Positions 1-8,596 of a DNA stretch of 64,000 nt are shown here, piece by piece; positions within the stretch are counted from its first letter, which is position 1, and every line of letters starts with the position of its first letter. Where the stretch lies: positions 186,001 through 250,000 of the forward strand of contig NZ_JAHKQT010000023.1 of assembly GCF_018861145.1 (NCBI RefSeq). Direction: 5' to 3'. The notes beneath the pieces were generated by a model. That model was given only the letters and a program-made list of their open reading frames with translations, made no database searches and had not been told where the DNA came from. The translations under genes were made by a program, and so were the position numbers. The stretch comes from Poseidonibacter lekithochrous. Its GTDB lineage: Bacteria > Campylobacterota > Campylobacteria > Campylobacterales > Arcobacteraceae.

Positions 1-8
1 CCTCTTTC

Positions 9-18
9 TTGATATAAT
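9..18 (+). promoter_or_regulatory. Promoter -10 region of the MBL/GGDEF operon
   Basis: TTGATATAAT lies 30 bp upstream of the first start codon. It is a perfect TATAAT with a TGA-type extension after a T-rich stretch and no clear -35 box, as is usual for sigma-70 promoters in Campylobacterota. The same pattern recurs before other genes in this window. Confidence 0.6.
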
Positions 19-47
19 ATAACAATTTTAGCAAAGTAAGGTTTAAA

Positions 48-641
48 ATGGATATAAAAGTTCAAGCAATGGGTGATTATCAAACAAATTGTTATATTTT
101 AACAGTTGATGGTAAAGATTTAATAATTGATCCAGGTGTTGATTCACTTAGATGGATAAAAACGCAAGTTACAAATCCTATAGCAATATTAAATACTCAT
201 GGACATTTTGATCATGTATGGTCAAATACTGAAGTACAAAAAGAGTATAACTTAAAAATTTATACTCCAAAAGATGATAACTTTATGTTAGAAAAAGATC
301 CATATGGATTAGGGATGATACCATCAACTGCTGATGTATTAATCGAACCTAATGAAGAAATTGAACTTGAAGGAATTAAAATAAAATTCCACCATTTTCC
401 AGGACATACTCCAGGATGTTCTGCTATTCAAGTAGGTGAGCACTTATTTACAGGTGATTTTATTTTTAAAGGAACAATTGGAAGATTTGATTTTCCATTT
501 TCTAATGCTCTTCAAATGAAACAAAGTATTAATAAAGTATTAACATGGAATGATGATTTTCATATTTATCCAGGTCATGGAGATAAAACAACATTAAGAA
601 GTGAAATACATACATTAAAACAATGGGAAGCTAGTATATAA
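48..641 (+). CDS. MBL-fold metallo-hydrolase (glyoxalase II-like)
   Basis: A 197-residue metallo-beta-lactamase-fold hydrolase covering the whole domain. The metal-binding signature THGHFDH is at residues 50-56. Further ligands are H120 (FPGHTPGC), D137 (TGD) and H177 (YPGHGD), so a dinuclear zinc site looks intact. The size and ligand set fit the short glyoxalase II-like cytosolic hydrolases that act on thioesters such as S-lactoylglutathione or related adducts. The true substrate cannot be read from sequence, and it lacks the C-terminal helical domain of classical GloB. The ATG follows a GTAAGG ribosome site. Two GGDEF-like genes follow within 10 bp each, so it is probably the first gene of a three-gene operon. 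Confidence 0.85.
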   Translation: MDIKVQAMGDYQTNCYILTVDGKDLIIDPGVDSLRWIKTQVTNPIAILNTHGHFDHVWSNTEVQKEYNLKIYTPKDDNFMLEKDPYGLGMIPSTADVLIEPNEEIELEGIKIKFHHFPGHTPGCSAIQVGEHLFTGDFIFKGTIGRFDFPFSNALQMKQSINKVLTWNDDFHIYPGHGDKTTLRSEIHTLKQWEASI

Positions 642-650
642 AGGACTAAT

Positions 651-1556
651 TTGAATCCAACTTGTGAAAACATTATTAAAATAAATGAAGAATTAAAGCT
701 GCTAAATAAATTAGAAGATATTTATTTAACAATATTTAAACGTTTAAAAGCAGAATATAATATTTCTGAATTGGAAATATTGTTAAAAACCATAGATAAA
801 ACTGAATCCTTATTTAAATCATCAGAAATTATTTATGATGATTTTCTAAATAGCTTAAAATATATTGAGAATGAAAGTACTCAAATATATTTCTTAGTTT
901 ATTCAAAAACAAAAGAAAACAACGATTTAATCATCAAAGAATTACCTAAATTAAAACTTGCTTTAGAATTTTATTCTTCATCTTTATATAATAAATATCT
1001 AGAAAATTCTATTCATGAACTTTCAATTGTAGATTCTATTACTGGTGCATTTAATAGATCTTATCTAGATGTTTATGTTGATAATATACTTAGCATATCA
1101 AATAGAGAACAGAAAAAAGTTGGTTTCTTAAAAGTTGGAGTAGATCAATTTAAAGCTGTGATTGATGAATTTGACTATACAATTGGTGATAAGGTATTAA
1201 TAGAACTTACATCTACATTAAAAGAGAGTGTTAGAATATCTGATATTGTTATTAAAATGTCAGAAGATGAATTCCTAGTAATATTATTAAATGTTATTAA
1301 TGAAAACAATGCTACAATAGTAACAGATAAATTGATTAATAACTTTTCACAAAGAAAAGTTTTAATTGATGAAGACACAAAGCAAACTCTAAAGAAAACT
1401 ATCTGTGTAGGTATGTCTATTTTTCCTGATGATGCGACTAACATAGATGATGCAATAAAAAAAGCAGATATTGCATTATATGAAGCAAGAAATATAGGAA
1501 GAAGTAAGTTATATAAGTATAGTGAAGAGAGTGTAAATGCAATTGATTTTTTTTAG
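651..1556 (+). CDS. Degenerate GGDEF-domain protein (first of a tandem pair)
   Basis: A 301-residue soluble protein with a helical N-terminal region (about 1-125) and a GGDEF-like domain (about 128-290). The start is TTG, chosen because AAGGA sits 5 bp upstream. The domain opens with the usual DSITGAFNRSYLD, but the signature loop reads SEDEF (204-208) instead of GGDEF. The metal/substrate strand reads VGVDQFKAVID where active enzymes have DxDxFKxxND. Loss of the first Asp, the Asn and both Gly makes diguanylate cyclase activity unlikely. It may bind nucleotide or act as a protein-interaction module. It is paralogous to the next gene. Confidence 0.8.
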   Translation: MNPTCENIIKINEELKLLNKLEDIYLTIFKRLKAEYNISELEILLKTIDKTESLFKSSEIIYDDFLNSLKYIENESTQIYFLVYSKTKENNDLIIKELPKLKLALEFYSSSLYNKYLENSIHELSIVDSITGAFNRSYLDVYVDNILSISNREQKKVGFLKVGVDQFKAVIDEFDYTIGDKVLIELTSTLKESVRISDIVIKMSEDEFLVILLNVINENNATIVTDKLINNFSQRKVLIDEDTKQTLKKTICVGMSIFPDDATNIDDAIKKADIALYEARNIGRSKLYKYSEESVNAIDFF

Positions 1557-1565
1557 GTGGTAATT

Positions 1566-2540
1566 TTGAAAAATAAAATTTTAGACTTAATTAAGTCATC
1601 AACAAATAATGAAAAAGATTTCATTGCTTTAAATAGTATATTTATTTTATATGAACAATTACAATATGCTACAAATATTAATCAAATGGCTGAAGATATT
1701 TATTCATGGCTAAATAAAGAGTTTAGTATTGATAATGTTGTTTTTGCACTATTTGATATTAATACAAATGCAAGAGAAGAAATTTTTGTAAAAGGAGAAG
1801 ATTTTTATCTAGATGATGAATATTCTTGTTTTTTTATTATAAATACTCATACAAATCTAAATGCAACAGTATCTTTCAATGCTACTTCAAATGTTCATTT
1901 TCAAGTAATACAATCTAAATATAATACAATTGAAGCTGCATTTTTTCAAATCTCACCAATAATTCAAAATGGAATTATGAAGAAAAACTTTATAGAATCA
2001 TCTTCTTTAGATTCTGTAACAAAAGTTTATAACAGAAGTTACTTAATAAAAAATCTAACAAAACATCTTACCCTTACAAAAAATAAAGAGCCAGAGATTT
2101 ATTTCCTTATGATAGGAGTTGATAGATTTAAAGCAGTAATTGATGAGTTTGATTATGATGCAGGAGACAAAGTATTAATAGAGTTAGCAAAAGTAATTCA
2201 CTCTAATATCAATGAATTTGATATGGTAGCAAGACTTAATGCTGATGAATTTTTAGTTACAATAGTAAGTAACTCTTCTGAATATGAAGCTTTAGAAACA
2301 GCTCAAAAAATTATAAAAGATTTTGCATCTAAAAAAATCCTTGTTGATGAAGAGAAACAACAAACATTATTAAAAACTACATGTATTGGTTTTGTTAAAT
2401 TTGATATCAATGAAGACGGAAATATTACTGATTCAATAAAAAATGCAGATATTGCACTTTATGAAGCGAAAAATAAAGGAAGAAGTCAATTATTCAAATA
2501 TTCTGATTTAAAAGAAGAAGATACAATAGATTTATTTTAA
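1566..2540 (+). CDS. Degenerate GGDEF-domain protein (second of a tandem pair)
   Basis: Second GGDEF-like paralogue, 324 residues from a TTG preceded by AGGTGG; an in-frame GTG at 1557 is possible but abuts the upstream stop. The N-terminal ~140 residues resemble a GAF-type sensory fold, though this is weak. The C-terminal domain has NADEF at about 225-229 in place of GGDEF and IGVDRFKAVIDEFDY in place of the DxDxFKxxND strand, the same lesions as its neighbour. The two share a nearly identical block around FKAVIDEFDY and GDKVLIEL. It is probably a non-catalytic partner of the upstream protein. A bidirectional hairpin covers the 3' end. Confidence 0.8.
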   Translation: MKNKILDLIKSSTNNEKDFIALNSIFILYEQLQYATNINQMAEDIYSWLNKEFSIDNVVFALFDINTNAREEIFVKGEDFYLDDEYSCFFIINTHTNLNATVSFNATSNVHFQVIQSKYNTIEAAFFQISPIIQNGIMKKNFIESSSLDSVTKVYNRSYLIKNLTKHLTLTKNKEPEIYFLMIGVDRFKAVIDEFDYDAGDKVLIELAKVIHSNINEFDMVARLNADEFLVTIVSNSSEYEALETAQKIIKDFASKKILVDEEKQQTLLKTTCIGFVKFDINEDGNITDSIKNADIALYEAKNKGRSQLFKYSDLKEEDTIDLF

Positions 2541-2553
2541 GCTATTGTATCTT
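2518..2553. terminator. Bidirectional terminator between GGDEF gene and cmoB
   Basis: AAGATACAATAG and CTATTGTATCTT form a 12-bp stem around a 12-nt loop, spanning the stop codons of the two convergent genes. A-rich sequence precedes it and TTTT follows, so it can end transcription from both sides. Confidence 0.6.
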
Positions 2554-3459
2554 TTGAGCTTTCATATAAACTCTTTTTGGTGCAGGATAACCTTCCACCG
2601 TTTTAGTTTTATCCTTCTCATCTAAAAAATCTTCTAAACTTTGATCAAATGACCAAGGAGTTTTTCTTTGTTCTTCACTAGTTGTAGTCGTAACTGCAAT
2701 AACTTCAATATTTTCAAAGCCAGCACGACTTAGCCAATTTGTTAAAGCAGAAATTGTAGGAATAAAATAGATATTAGGAATTTTAGAATACCTTTTATTT
2801 GGCGTTAAGCAAATTTCATCTTCACCATCTATCATAAAAGTATCAATTAAAATCTCACCTTTAGAGTTTAAACCTCTAGCAAGAGACTTTAAAGTTCCTA
2901 CTGGATCAGCCCTATGATATAAAACACCTAACATAAATATAAAGTCGAATTTATGATTATAAAATTCTAAGTGTTCAACACCTAACATTTCATAAGTTAT
3001 ATCTGATTTTACAAAATGATTAATAAACTCAAACTGATGTAATGTTAAGGGTGCAGGATCAAAACCAATTAATTTTTTTGGTTTATCTTCTAACATTCTA
3101 AACATATAATATCCATTATTACAACCAATATCTGCAACAACTTTATCTTTTAGATTAAAGTGAGGTCTTATTAAATTATATTTAATATTACTTTGCCATT
3201 CACTATCTATTTCTATACCAAATAAATTAAAAGGTCCTTTTCTCCATGGTATAAGTATTTTGGCAGTTTCCTCAACTAATTGTAACTCTTCTTTTGTTAG
3301 ATCTTCTTTCTTTCCAACACTAAACCAATCCCCATAATCAATTGATAAATTATCAATATTTATAGTCTTTGAAACTTCTTGAATCTTTGTAAACCAAGGT
3401 TCAACATTCTTCCAAGCTCTACAATCTTCTTTCTTTTTTTGTAATGTAATTAAATCCAT
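2542..3459 (-). CDS. cmoB: tRNA U34 carboxymethyltransferase CmoB
   Basis: CmoB transfers the carboxymethyl group of carboxy-SAM to 5-hydroxyuridine at tRNA position 34, giving cmo5U, which widens wobble decoding. The protein is about 305 residues (E. coli CmoB is 323). It shows the family block WRKGPFNLFGIEIDSEWQSN and the cofactor motif VADIGCNNGYY. The C-terminal SRAGF and TPWSFDQSLEDF region is also typical. The ATG at 3459 is preferred; an in-frame TTG two codons upstream is possible, and neither has a strong ribosome site. CmoA, which makes carboxy-SAM, is not in this window. It stands alone and converges on the GGDEF pair. Confidence 0.92.
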   Translation of the reverse strand: MDLITLQKKKEDCRAWKNVEPWFTKIQEVSKTINIDNLSIDYGDWFSVGKKEDLTKEELQLVEETAKILIPWRKGPFNLFGIEIDSEWQSNIKYNLIRPHFNLKDKVVADIGCNNGYYMFRMLEDKPKKLIGFDPAPLTLHQFEFINHFVKSDITYEMLGVEHLEFYNHKFDFIFMLGVLYHRADPVGTLKSLARGLNSKGEILIDTFMIDGEDEICLTPNKRYSKIPNIYFIPTISALTNWLSRAGFENIEVIAVTTTTSEEQRKTPWSFDQSLEDFLDEKDKTKTVEGYPAPKRVYMKAQKIQ

Positions 3460-3569
3460 TTGCAATTATAAGTATTTTAAATAAAATGTTATCTTAAATC
3501 AATAAGAAATAAACCCTTCTTTTGTTATAATCCTATTTTACTCACAAATATAAAATTTAGTACTCATTG

Positions 3570-3601
3570 TTAACGTTGAGTTAACTACTTATGAATATAA
3601 T
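3570..3601 (+). promoter_or_regulatory. Putative response-regulator site and promoter of ccsBA
   Basis: Two TTAAC elements start 11 bp apart (3570 and 3581), so they read both as direct repeats and as an inverted TTAAC-N5-GTTAA. After a 10-bp gap comes TATAAT at 3596-3601. The same element, spacing and distance to a -10 box occur upstream of the DsbC-like gene (27936-27967). Placement at the -35 position suggests an activator of the OmpR type, but the regulator is unknown. Confidence 0.45.
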
Positions 3602-3628
3602 TAGAGAATATTTTAAAAAGGATTTTTA

Positions 3629-6418
3629 TTGAAAATTTCAAGCGTCTTATTTTCTTTTAAGACAACATTAACTTTACTTGCTATTTTAGCAATTGGAGCT
3701 GGTTATGCTACTTTTATTGAGAATGATTTTGGTACATCATCAGCTAGGGTATTAGTTTATAATAATATTTGGTATGAAACAATATTAGTATTAACTACTG
3801 TTAACTTAACTGGTATTATATTTAAATATAAAATGTGGAAAAATACTCCTAGGTTTATTTTTCATACTTCATTTGTTGTTATTTTAATTGGTGCAGGAGT
3901 TACAAGATATACAGGATATGAAGGTATTATGCAAATAAAAGAGGGAACTACAGAAAATAGAATGATTTCTTTAGAGCCATATTTGCAAGTAACAATTAAA
4001 GATGGTGAAGAAACGTATTTTAAAGAATACCAAATGGAATTTGCTGCATTATCTGAAGAATCAGATTTTGCAATTAGTGTAGAAGAATTCTATAATAAAT
4101 TTGACCATACTATCGCTTTTGGTGAAAAAGAAGTAAATATTTTATATAAAAATTTCTTTTTAGCAAAAAAAGGTACTGCAAAAATGGGTATGTTAACTAT
4201 TGATGTTACAATTGATGGGGAAACACAAGAGCTTAAATTACCAGGGAGAAGAAGTCAAAAAGGTCTTCAAAGAGAACTAAAATTTGGTGATGTTTCTGTA
4301 TTCTTAGAGTATGGTTCTAAAGTACTTACTTTACCATTTGCTATTAAATTAAATGATTTCCAGCTTGATAGATATCCAGGAAGTATGTCTCCTTCATCTT
4401 ATGCTTCGGAAGTAACTGTTATTAAAAAAGATGCTACTACTTATGATTATAGGATTTTTATGAATAAAACTATGCATGAAGGTAACTTCTTATTTTTCCA
4501 AAGTTCTTATTTCCCAGATGAAACAGGTACAGTATTATCTGTAAATAATGATCCAGGAAAATGGCCAACATATTTAGGATACTTCCTTTTAACTTTAGGA
4601 CTTTGTTTAAACTTCTTTGATAAAAAATCTAGATTTAGAAAACTTACAAAATTTGTTGATTCTAAAAGTATTGCATCAATCGCAGCTGCCTGTATATTCG
4701 TATTTAGTGCAACATCACTAAATGCAGATGAAACTGATGCTGATTTTAAAGTCAAAGCACAGCAAACAGTCGAATATTTAAAAACTTTTAAAAATGAATC
4801 AGCACAAACTGCTAAAAACTTTGCAAGACTAGTAACTCAGAGTTCTTCAGGAAGAATGAAACCTATCTCATCTTTAAATAGAGAGATTGTTTTAAAGCTA
4901 AGTGGTAAAACTGAATTTTTAGGAATGAATGCTGACCAAATTGTACTTGGTATCTTAACTCGTCCTGAAGTTTGGAGAGATATTAAATTAATTAAAATTA
5001 AAACTCCAAAACTTAAAAATTTTATTGGTGTTGATGCATCAAGAAAACATATTGCATTTGCTGAAGTATTTAAAGATGGCAAATATCTTTTATCAAAAGA
5101 ATCAGAGAAAGCTTCTTTATCTAAGCCAAATGAAAGAGGAACTTACGAAAGAGATATTATAAAAATAGATGAAAGATTGAATATCATCTATGCAGTATTT
5201 AACGGAAGTTTATTCAATATCTTTCCTAAAGTAGAAACAGCAGAAGAAGCAAAAGATGCAAAGATTAAACATAGATGGTATACACCAATGGATGCTATGA
5301 ATGATTTTGAAGGTAGAAATAAAACAGCTGTTGAAGCAATGACAAGAGGTTTAATTAACGCTGTTATTCAAAATAACTGGAAAGATGCAAATAGCTTTAT
5401 TAAGATGATAGCAACATATCAAGAAAAAGTTGGTTCAAATGTTGTATTAAGCCAAGCAGAAATTGATAATGAAATAATGTTTAATGAAATAGATATTTTT
5501 CCAAAAGTTATGTTAGCTTATATTTTCTTAGGAATTATTATATTGATTGCTGCATTCTTTGTAGTATTTAATCCTAGTATTAAACCTAAAAAAACTACTT
5601 TTGTTTTCTTTGTATTACTTTCTTTAATATTCGCAGTTCATACTTACGGAATGGGATTTAGATGGATTATTTCTGGACATGCTCCTTGGTCTGATACCTA
5701 TGAGACTTTATTATATATTTCATGGTCAGCAATATTTGCTGGAATTATGTTCTTTAGAAAATCTTTATTAGCACTAAGTGCTGCTGTTATTGTTGCAGGT
5801 ATTTTTATGTTTACTGCACATTTAACTGGTATTGATCCACAAATTACAAACTTAGTTCCTGTATTAAAATCATACTGGTTAACTATTCACGTATCAATTT
5901 TAACAGCATCTTATGGATTCTTTGCACTTGCGGCAATCTTAGGATATATGACATTAATTATGTTTATCTTTAGAAAAAATAGACCTCATATTGATGAAAC
6001 AATTAAACATGTTACTGCAATTATTGAGATTGCATTAATTGTTGGACTTGCAGCTATTACTATAGGAAATTTCCTTGGTGGAATTTGGGCAAATGAGTCT
6101 TGGGGTAGATACTGGGGATGGGATCCAAAAGAAACTTGGGCTTATGTATCAATTGTAGTATATGCAATAGTTGTACACTTAAGATTTGTTAAACCTCTTT
6201 CAACTCCATTTGTATTTGCAGCAGCAGCACTTATTGCCTTCTCTACAATTCTAATGACATACTTTGGAGTTAACTTCTATCTTGCAGGAATGCACTCATA
6301 TGCTACAGGAGATCCTATTCCTATTCCTACATGGGTTTATTATGTTGTAGCAATAGTAGTTGTTACAATAGCTTTAGCTTATAAAAATAGACATTTAAAA
6401 CCACTAGTAAAAAACTAA
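3629..6418 (+). CDS. ccsBA: Fused cytochrome c synthetase CcsBA (ResB-CcsA)
   Basis: System II cytochrome c biogenesis protein of 929 residues, which exports heme and ligates it to CXXCH motifs of apocytochromes in the periplasm. The fusion of ResB/CcsB and CcsA in one chain is the usual form in Campylobacterota. The N-terminal part has ResB-type membrane segments and a large periplasmic domain. The C-terminal part has the multi-spanning CcsA region with the tryptophan-rich heme-handling motif SWGRYWGWDPKETWAY near residue 825. Heme-ligand histidines are expected in flanking helices. The start is TTG, supported by AAAGG 7 bp upstream. It forms a single-gene unit with its own promoter and a strong terminator. 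Confidence 0.95.
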   Translation: MKISSVLFSFKTTLTLLAILAIGAGYATFIENDFGTSSARVLVYNNIWYETILVLTTVNLTGIIFKYKMWKNTPRFIFHTSFVVILIGAGVTRYTGYEGIMQIKEGTTENRMISLEPYLQVTIKDGEETYFKEYQMEFAALSEESDFAISVEEFYNKFDHTIAFGEKEVNILYKNFFLAKKGTAKMGMLTIDVTIDGETQELKLPGRRSQKGLQRELKFGDVSVFLEYGSKVLTLPFAIKLNDFQLDRYPGSMSPSSYASEVTVIKKDATTYDYRIFMNKTMHEGNFLFFQSSYFPDETGTVLSVNNDPGKWPTYLGYFLLTLGLCLNFFDKKSRFRKLTKFVDSKSIASIAAACIFVFSATSLNADETDADFKVKAQQTVEYLKTFKNESAQTAKNFARLVTQSSSGRMKPISSLNREIVLKLSGKTEFLGMNADQIVLGILTRPEVWRDIKLIKIKTPKLKNFIGVDASRKHIAFAEVFKDGKYLLSKESEKASLSKPNERGTYERDIIKIDERLNIIYAVFNGSLFNIFPKVETAEEAKDAKIKHRWYTPMDAMNDFEGRNKTAVEAMTRGLINAVIQNNWKDANSFIKMIATYQEKVGSNVVLSQAEIDNEIMFNEIDIFPKVMLAYIFLGIIILIAAFFVVFNPSIKPKKTTFVFFVLLSLIFAVHTYGMGFRWIISGHAPWSDTYETLLYISWSAIFAGIMFFRKSLLALSAAVIVAGIFMFTAHLTGIDPQITNLVPVLKSYWLTIHVSILTASYGFFALAAILGYMTLIMFIFRKNRPHIDETIKHVTAIIEIALIVGLAAITIGNFLGGIWANESWGRYWGWDPKETWAYVSIVVYAIVVHLRFVKPLSTPFVFAAAALIAFSTILMTYFGVNFYLAGMHSYATGDPIPIPTWVYYVVAIVVVTIALAYKNRHLKPLVKN

Positions 6419-6440
6419 GAAGAAATTCTTAGTTTTTACA
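6413..6440 (+). terminator. Rho-independent terminator of ccsBA
   Basis: AACTAAGAA-GAAA-TTCTTAGTT forms a perfect 9-bp stem with a GAAA tetraloop, followed by T-rich sequence. The ccsBA stop codon lies within the left arm. Confidence 0.8.
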
Positions 6441-6458
6441 ACTTTTATTTTTTTTTGA

Positions 6459-6464
6459 TATAAT
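6459..6464 (+). promoter_or_regulatory. -10 box of the PepD-type dipeptidase gene
   Basis: A TATAAT preceded by a run of T and TGA, 24 bp before the TTG start, just after the ccsBA terminator. Confidence 0.6.
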
Positions 6465-6487
6465 CAGAAAAAAATAAAGGACACTTC

Positions 6488-7777
6488 TTGAGTCAAATAA
6501 TAGACATATTTAAAGAAATTACTTCAATTCCTAGATGTTCAGGAACTCACACTCCATTTATAAATTATATGAAAGAAATATCATCAAAAGCTGGTTTTAT
6601 ATGTATTGTTGATGAATTCAATAATATCTTGATAAAAAAAGAAATATCAAATGCAAAACTTGTTTTCCAATCACATTATGATATTGTTTGCTTAAGTGAT
6701 AATTGTGTTCCAATAATTGTACAAAATGCAGATATTTTAAGTGCAGAGAATTCAACATTAGGTAGTGATAATGGAATTGGTTGTGCTTATATGATTCAAC
6801 TGATTCTTGATGGTGTTGATGCAGAGTATTTATTTACTTCCGATGAAGAAATAGGACTTATTGGTGCAAATAATTTAGCTTTAGAATTAAAAGCACCATA
6901 TATGTTAAATCTTGATAGTGAAGAAGAAGCTGGTATTTGTATTGGTTGTGCAGGTGGAGTTGATATTTTTGCTACAAATTCAAATAAAAAGATTATTCCT
7001 AATGACGAAAATCTAGATCTTTATGAAGTTAGTATTTCAAAACTTCAAGGTGGACACTCTGGCGTTGATATTGATAAAAATATTCCAAATGGTATAAAAC
7101 TACTTGCACAAACTATAAAAGATGCAGATGCTAAGCTTTTAGATATAAACGGTGGGGAGAGAATAAATTCAATCCCAGTTAATGTAAAAGCAATTATTGC
7201 ATCAAAGCAAATGCCAATTGCATCTCATGAAAATATTACAATTACAAAAATAGATACAAAAAGTGAACACTTAAATATCTATGATGAAAAAATTATTGAT
7301 TTTATAGCAAGTTTTAAAAATGGAGTTAGAAGTTTAAATAAAGATTTAGGTGTAGTTCAAAACTCTATAAACCTTGCTATTATTAAAACAAGTTTAGATG
7401 AGATTAAAATTGAGTTAAGTGCTAGATCTATGGCAAATGATGAATTAGCACAACTTAAAGATGAAACAATAAAAATGCTAGAAGAACATAATTTTACTGT
7501 TACTACGGATGGGAAATATCCAGCATGGAAACCAGATATAAATGAGTTTACAAATAAAGTATTAGAAATATATAAAGAAGTAAATCCTAAAGCATCGCTT
7601 GAAGCAATTCATGCAGGACTTGAATGTGCAATATTTAAAGATAAATATCCAGATATTAAAGTAGCTTCAATAGGTCCTAGCATCGAATTCCCACATTCAA
7701 AAAAAGAAAGAGTTTCTATTACTTCTGTTGAAAATGTATTTAAAGTAGTTCAAAAAATTGTAAAAGAGATGTCTTAA
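6488..7777 (+). CDS. pepD: Aminoacyl-histidine dipeptidase (PepD-like, M20 family)
   Basis: Cytosolic non-specific dipeptidase of peptidase family M20/M25. It hydrolyses dipeptides such as Xaa-His with a two-metal centre. The chain (429 residues) is shorter than the ~485 of E. coli PepD but collinear. Visible landmarks are SHYDIV (metal His and catalytic Asp), STLGSDNGIGCAY (bridging Asp), TSDEEIGLIGA (catalytic Glu pair) and LDSEEEAGICIGCAGG. The C-terminal AIHAGLECAIF and GPSIEFPHSKKERV supply the last His ligand. The TTG start is backed by AAAGGA 6 bp upstream. It is a monocistronic unit converging on the DUF1853 gene. Confidence 0.9.
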   Translation: MSQIIDIFKEITSIPRCSGTHTPFINYMKEISSKAGFICIVDEFNNILIKKEISNAKLVFQSHYDIVCLSDNCVPIIVQNADILSAENSTLGSDNGIGCAYMIQLILDGVDAEYLFTSDEEIGLIGANNLALELKAPYMLNLDSEEEAGICIGCAGGVDIFATNSNKKIIPNDENLDLYEVSISKLQGGHSGVDIDKNIPNGIKLLAQTIKDADAKLLDINGGERINSIPVNVKAIIASKQMPIASHENITITKIDTKSEHLNIYDEKIIDFIASFKNGVRSLNKDLGVVQNSINLAIIKTSLDEIKIELSARSMANDELAQLKDETIKMLEEHNFTVTTDGKYPAWKPDINEFTNKVLEIYKEVNPKASLEAIHAGLECAIFKDKYPDIKVASIGPSIEFPHSKKERVSITSVENVFKVVQKIVKEMS

Positions 7778-7778
7778 A

Positions 7779-8594
7779 CTACCACCAAGTTACAAAAAAT
7801 CTTTCAATAACTGTTTTTCCATCTTGTATTTTTTTAGACCACACGAGTGGAGAAGCAGTAATTTTTATAAAGAATTCTAAATCTTCAATAGCCTTTTCAT
7901 AGCTTTCCCATGTTTTATTTGATTTAGGATCACTTAACCAATCAAATCTATGAGGAACAAAAAACTCCATGCGTTTAAAAGATTCATCTTCACAAAACTC
8001 TTTAAAACTTAAATAATATCCGTGAATACAATCATTATTAATCAAGTCAAAATCTTTTTCTTTTAAATGTCTTGGAAGAAAAACATTCCCTTTAAAAAGT
8101 ATTTTTTGCTCAATATTATCTAAGTCAATACCTTCTAAATATGCTTTTGTATCTTTGTTAAAAAGTAAAGGAAACTGTTTATTTTTAAGTTTTTCTAGTT
8201 TTAAAAGTAAAGTATCACTTCTGTTTGGTCCTACATATCTATCTATCTCATTTTCAAAGCTATCATCATAAACATAAAATTTATACTGCATCTCAACATG
8301 AATATATTTATCTCTTTTTTTATCAAAAAGAATAAAATCTATTTCGCCTAAAGTCTCTTTGTTATGAATAATTTGTTTGTTTTTTATGATTTTTTCATAT
8401 CTAGAAGAGTAATCAATAATAGCTTCAAAGAAGTACTCTACCCTCTTTCCTAAAGGAAGTTGTTGAAGTATTTCAATATTACTTATATCAAAGTTTTCAA
8501 TATCAATATCTTCTATATCAAATAAATCTAAGCCATAAAAACTATTGTTAAATAAAGATGGAGTCTTATAAAACCCTTTAAATTGCTCTTTCAA
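7779..8594 (-). CDS. DUF1853 family protein (nuclease-like fold suspected)
   Basis: A 271-residue soluble protein resembling the DUF1853 family, whose function is unknown. The family hallmark is the block GEIDFIL...HVEMQYKFYVY (about residues 83-110), close to the consensus GELDFLL...HWELAVKFYL. The D...E-x-Q/K spacing recalls the PD-(D/E)XK nuclease core, although activity is not established. The start appears to be TTG two bases after the stop of the upstream gene (8597-9067), implying translational coupling. It converges on the dipeptidase gene with no clear hairpin between them. The link to DUF1853 comes from remembered consensus. Confidence 0.65.
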   Translation of the reverse strand: MKEQFKGFYKTPSLFNNSFYGLDLFDIEDIDIENFDISNIEILQQLPLGKRVEYFFEAIIDYSSRYEKIIKNKQIIHNKETLGEIDFILFDKKRDKYIHVEMQYKFYVYDDSFENEIDRYVGPNRSDTLLLKLEKLKNKQFPLLFNKDTKAYLEGIDLDNIEQKILFKGNVFLPRHLKEKDFDLINNDCIHGYYLSFKEFCEDESFKRMEFFVPHRFDWLSDPKSNKTWESYEKAIEDLEFFIKITASPLVWSKKIQDGKTVIERFFVTWW

Positions 8595-8596
8595 AA

